This document shows, one piece after another, positions 63,870-64,000 of a stretch of DNA of 64,000 nt. A program made the position numbers and the translations under genes. The notes under the pieces were generated by a model. The model saw only the letters and a program-made list of their open reading frames with translations, was not told the DNA's origin and did not search any database. Within the stretch, counting starts at the first letter, position 1; every line of letters starts with the position of its first letter. Source of the DNA: Heterocephalus glaber (lineage: Eukaryota > Chordata > Mammalia > Rodentia > Bathyergidae); the NCBI RefSeq assembly GCF_000247695.1, contig NW_004624795.1:4377961-4441960 (forward strand), read 5' to 3'.

Positions 63870-64000
63870 GCCGCGGGTGGGGGGGCGCAGTCGCAGTCCT
63901 GGCCGACAGCCGCAGCTTAGACTGCGCCGGGCATTGGCCACGAGGGGGCGGGGCCGGGCGGGGCGGGGCCGGGGTGGCGGGTGGGGGACCGAGAGCTTCA
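63870..64000 (+). promoter_or_regulatory. GC-box-rich, CpG-rich promoter-like sequence at the right edge (probably TBX21)
   Basis: CpG density rises sharply. An inverted CCAAT box (ATTGG in gcATTGGcc, ~63932) is followed by several GC boxes (GGGGCGGGGC and GGGCGGGG copies at 63945-63973) and a CTCF-like ccacgagggggcgg. No start codon or exon is visible before the window ends, so the gene name rests on conserved gene order only. Confidence 0.5.

Larger units (their letters stand above)
45786..64000. other. Intergenic region downstream of TBKBP1, probable TBX21 upstream region
   Basis: No reading frame resembles a known protein; the longest open frames are in GC-rich DNA without homology. By conserved mammalian order (KPNB1-TBKBP1-TBX21) this is probably the upstream region of T-bet. 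It contains SINEs, MIR relics, CA/GT microsatellites and several transcription-factor motif matches listed separately. Confidence 0.65.

Overview
This window is a vertebrate, specifically mammalian, genomic segment: split genes with GT-AG introns, CpG-rich promoter DNA, two runs of N (31207-31579 and 43001-43286) and dense SINEs. The SINEs point to a rodent. There are many B1 (7SL-derived) elements, many B1-plus-ID composites, and a large, apparently young family of tRNA-Ala-like ID elements whose consensus ends in GGTACC followed by poly(A). That ID subtype suggests a non-murid rodent, but I could not fix the species from sequence alone.

Two protein-coding genes lie on the + strand. Bases 1-25105 hold the 3' six-sevenths of KPNB1 (importin beta-1). 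Nineteen exons encode residues 95-876, and the reconstructed coding length matches the 876-residue protein exactly. The stop codon TGA is split by the last intron, and a ~2.9 kb 3' UTR follows. Bases ~30.9-45.8 kb hold TBKBP1 (SINTBAD, the TBK1/IKKe-binding adaptor): a CpG-island promoter region with a gap, eight coding exons from the ATG at 33112 to the stop at 44577-44579, and a 3' UTR with AATAAA at 45762. The TBKBP1 proline-rich repeat exon is broken by the second gap but stays in frame on both sides. The last 18 kb has no recognisable gene. KPNB1-TBKBP1-TBX21 is the known mammalian gene order, and the CpG/GC-box-rich right edge (~63.85-64.0 kb) is probably the start of the TBX21 (T-bet) promoter, so 45.8-64 kb is probably T-bet upstream regulatory DNA.

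The genes do not form a pathway. KPNB1 is a housekeeping nuclear-import receptor; TBKBP1 and the inferred TBX21 belong to innate and Th1 immunity. The most unusual items are: an LTR-retrovirus transcript copied back into KPNB1 intron 10 by what looks like LINE-1 machinery (19-bp target duplication, poly(A), U3-R without U5); a 79-bp hAT-type miniature DNA transposon at 29004-29082; a stop codon split by an intron; a young ID SINE 26 bp from a KPNB1 splice acceptor; a 213-bp TBKBP1 intron that is open in frame; and ISRE/ETS-IRF, CTCF, GATA and STAT motif matches around TBKBP1 and the presumed TBX21 promoter.
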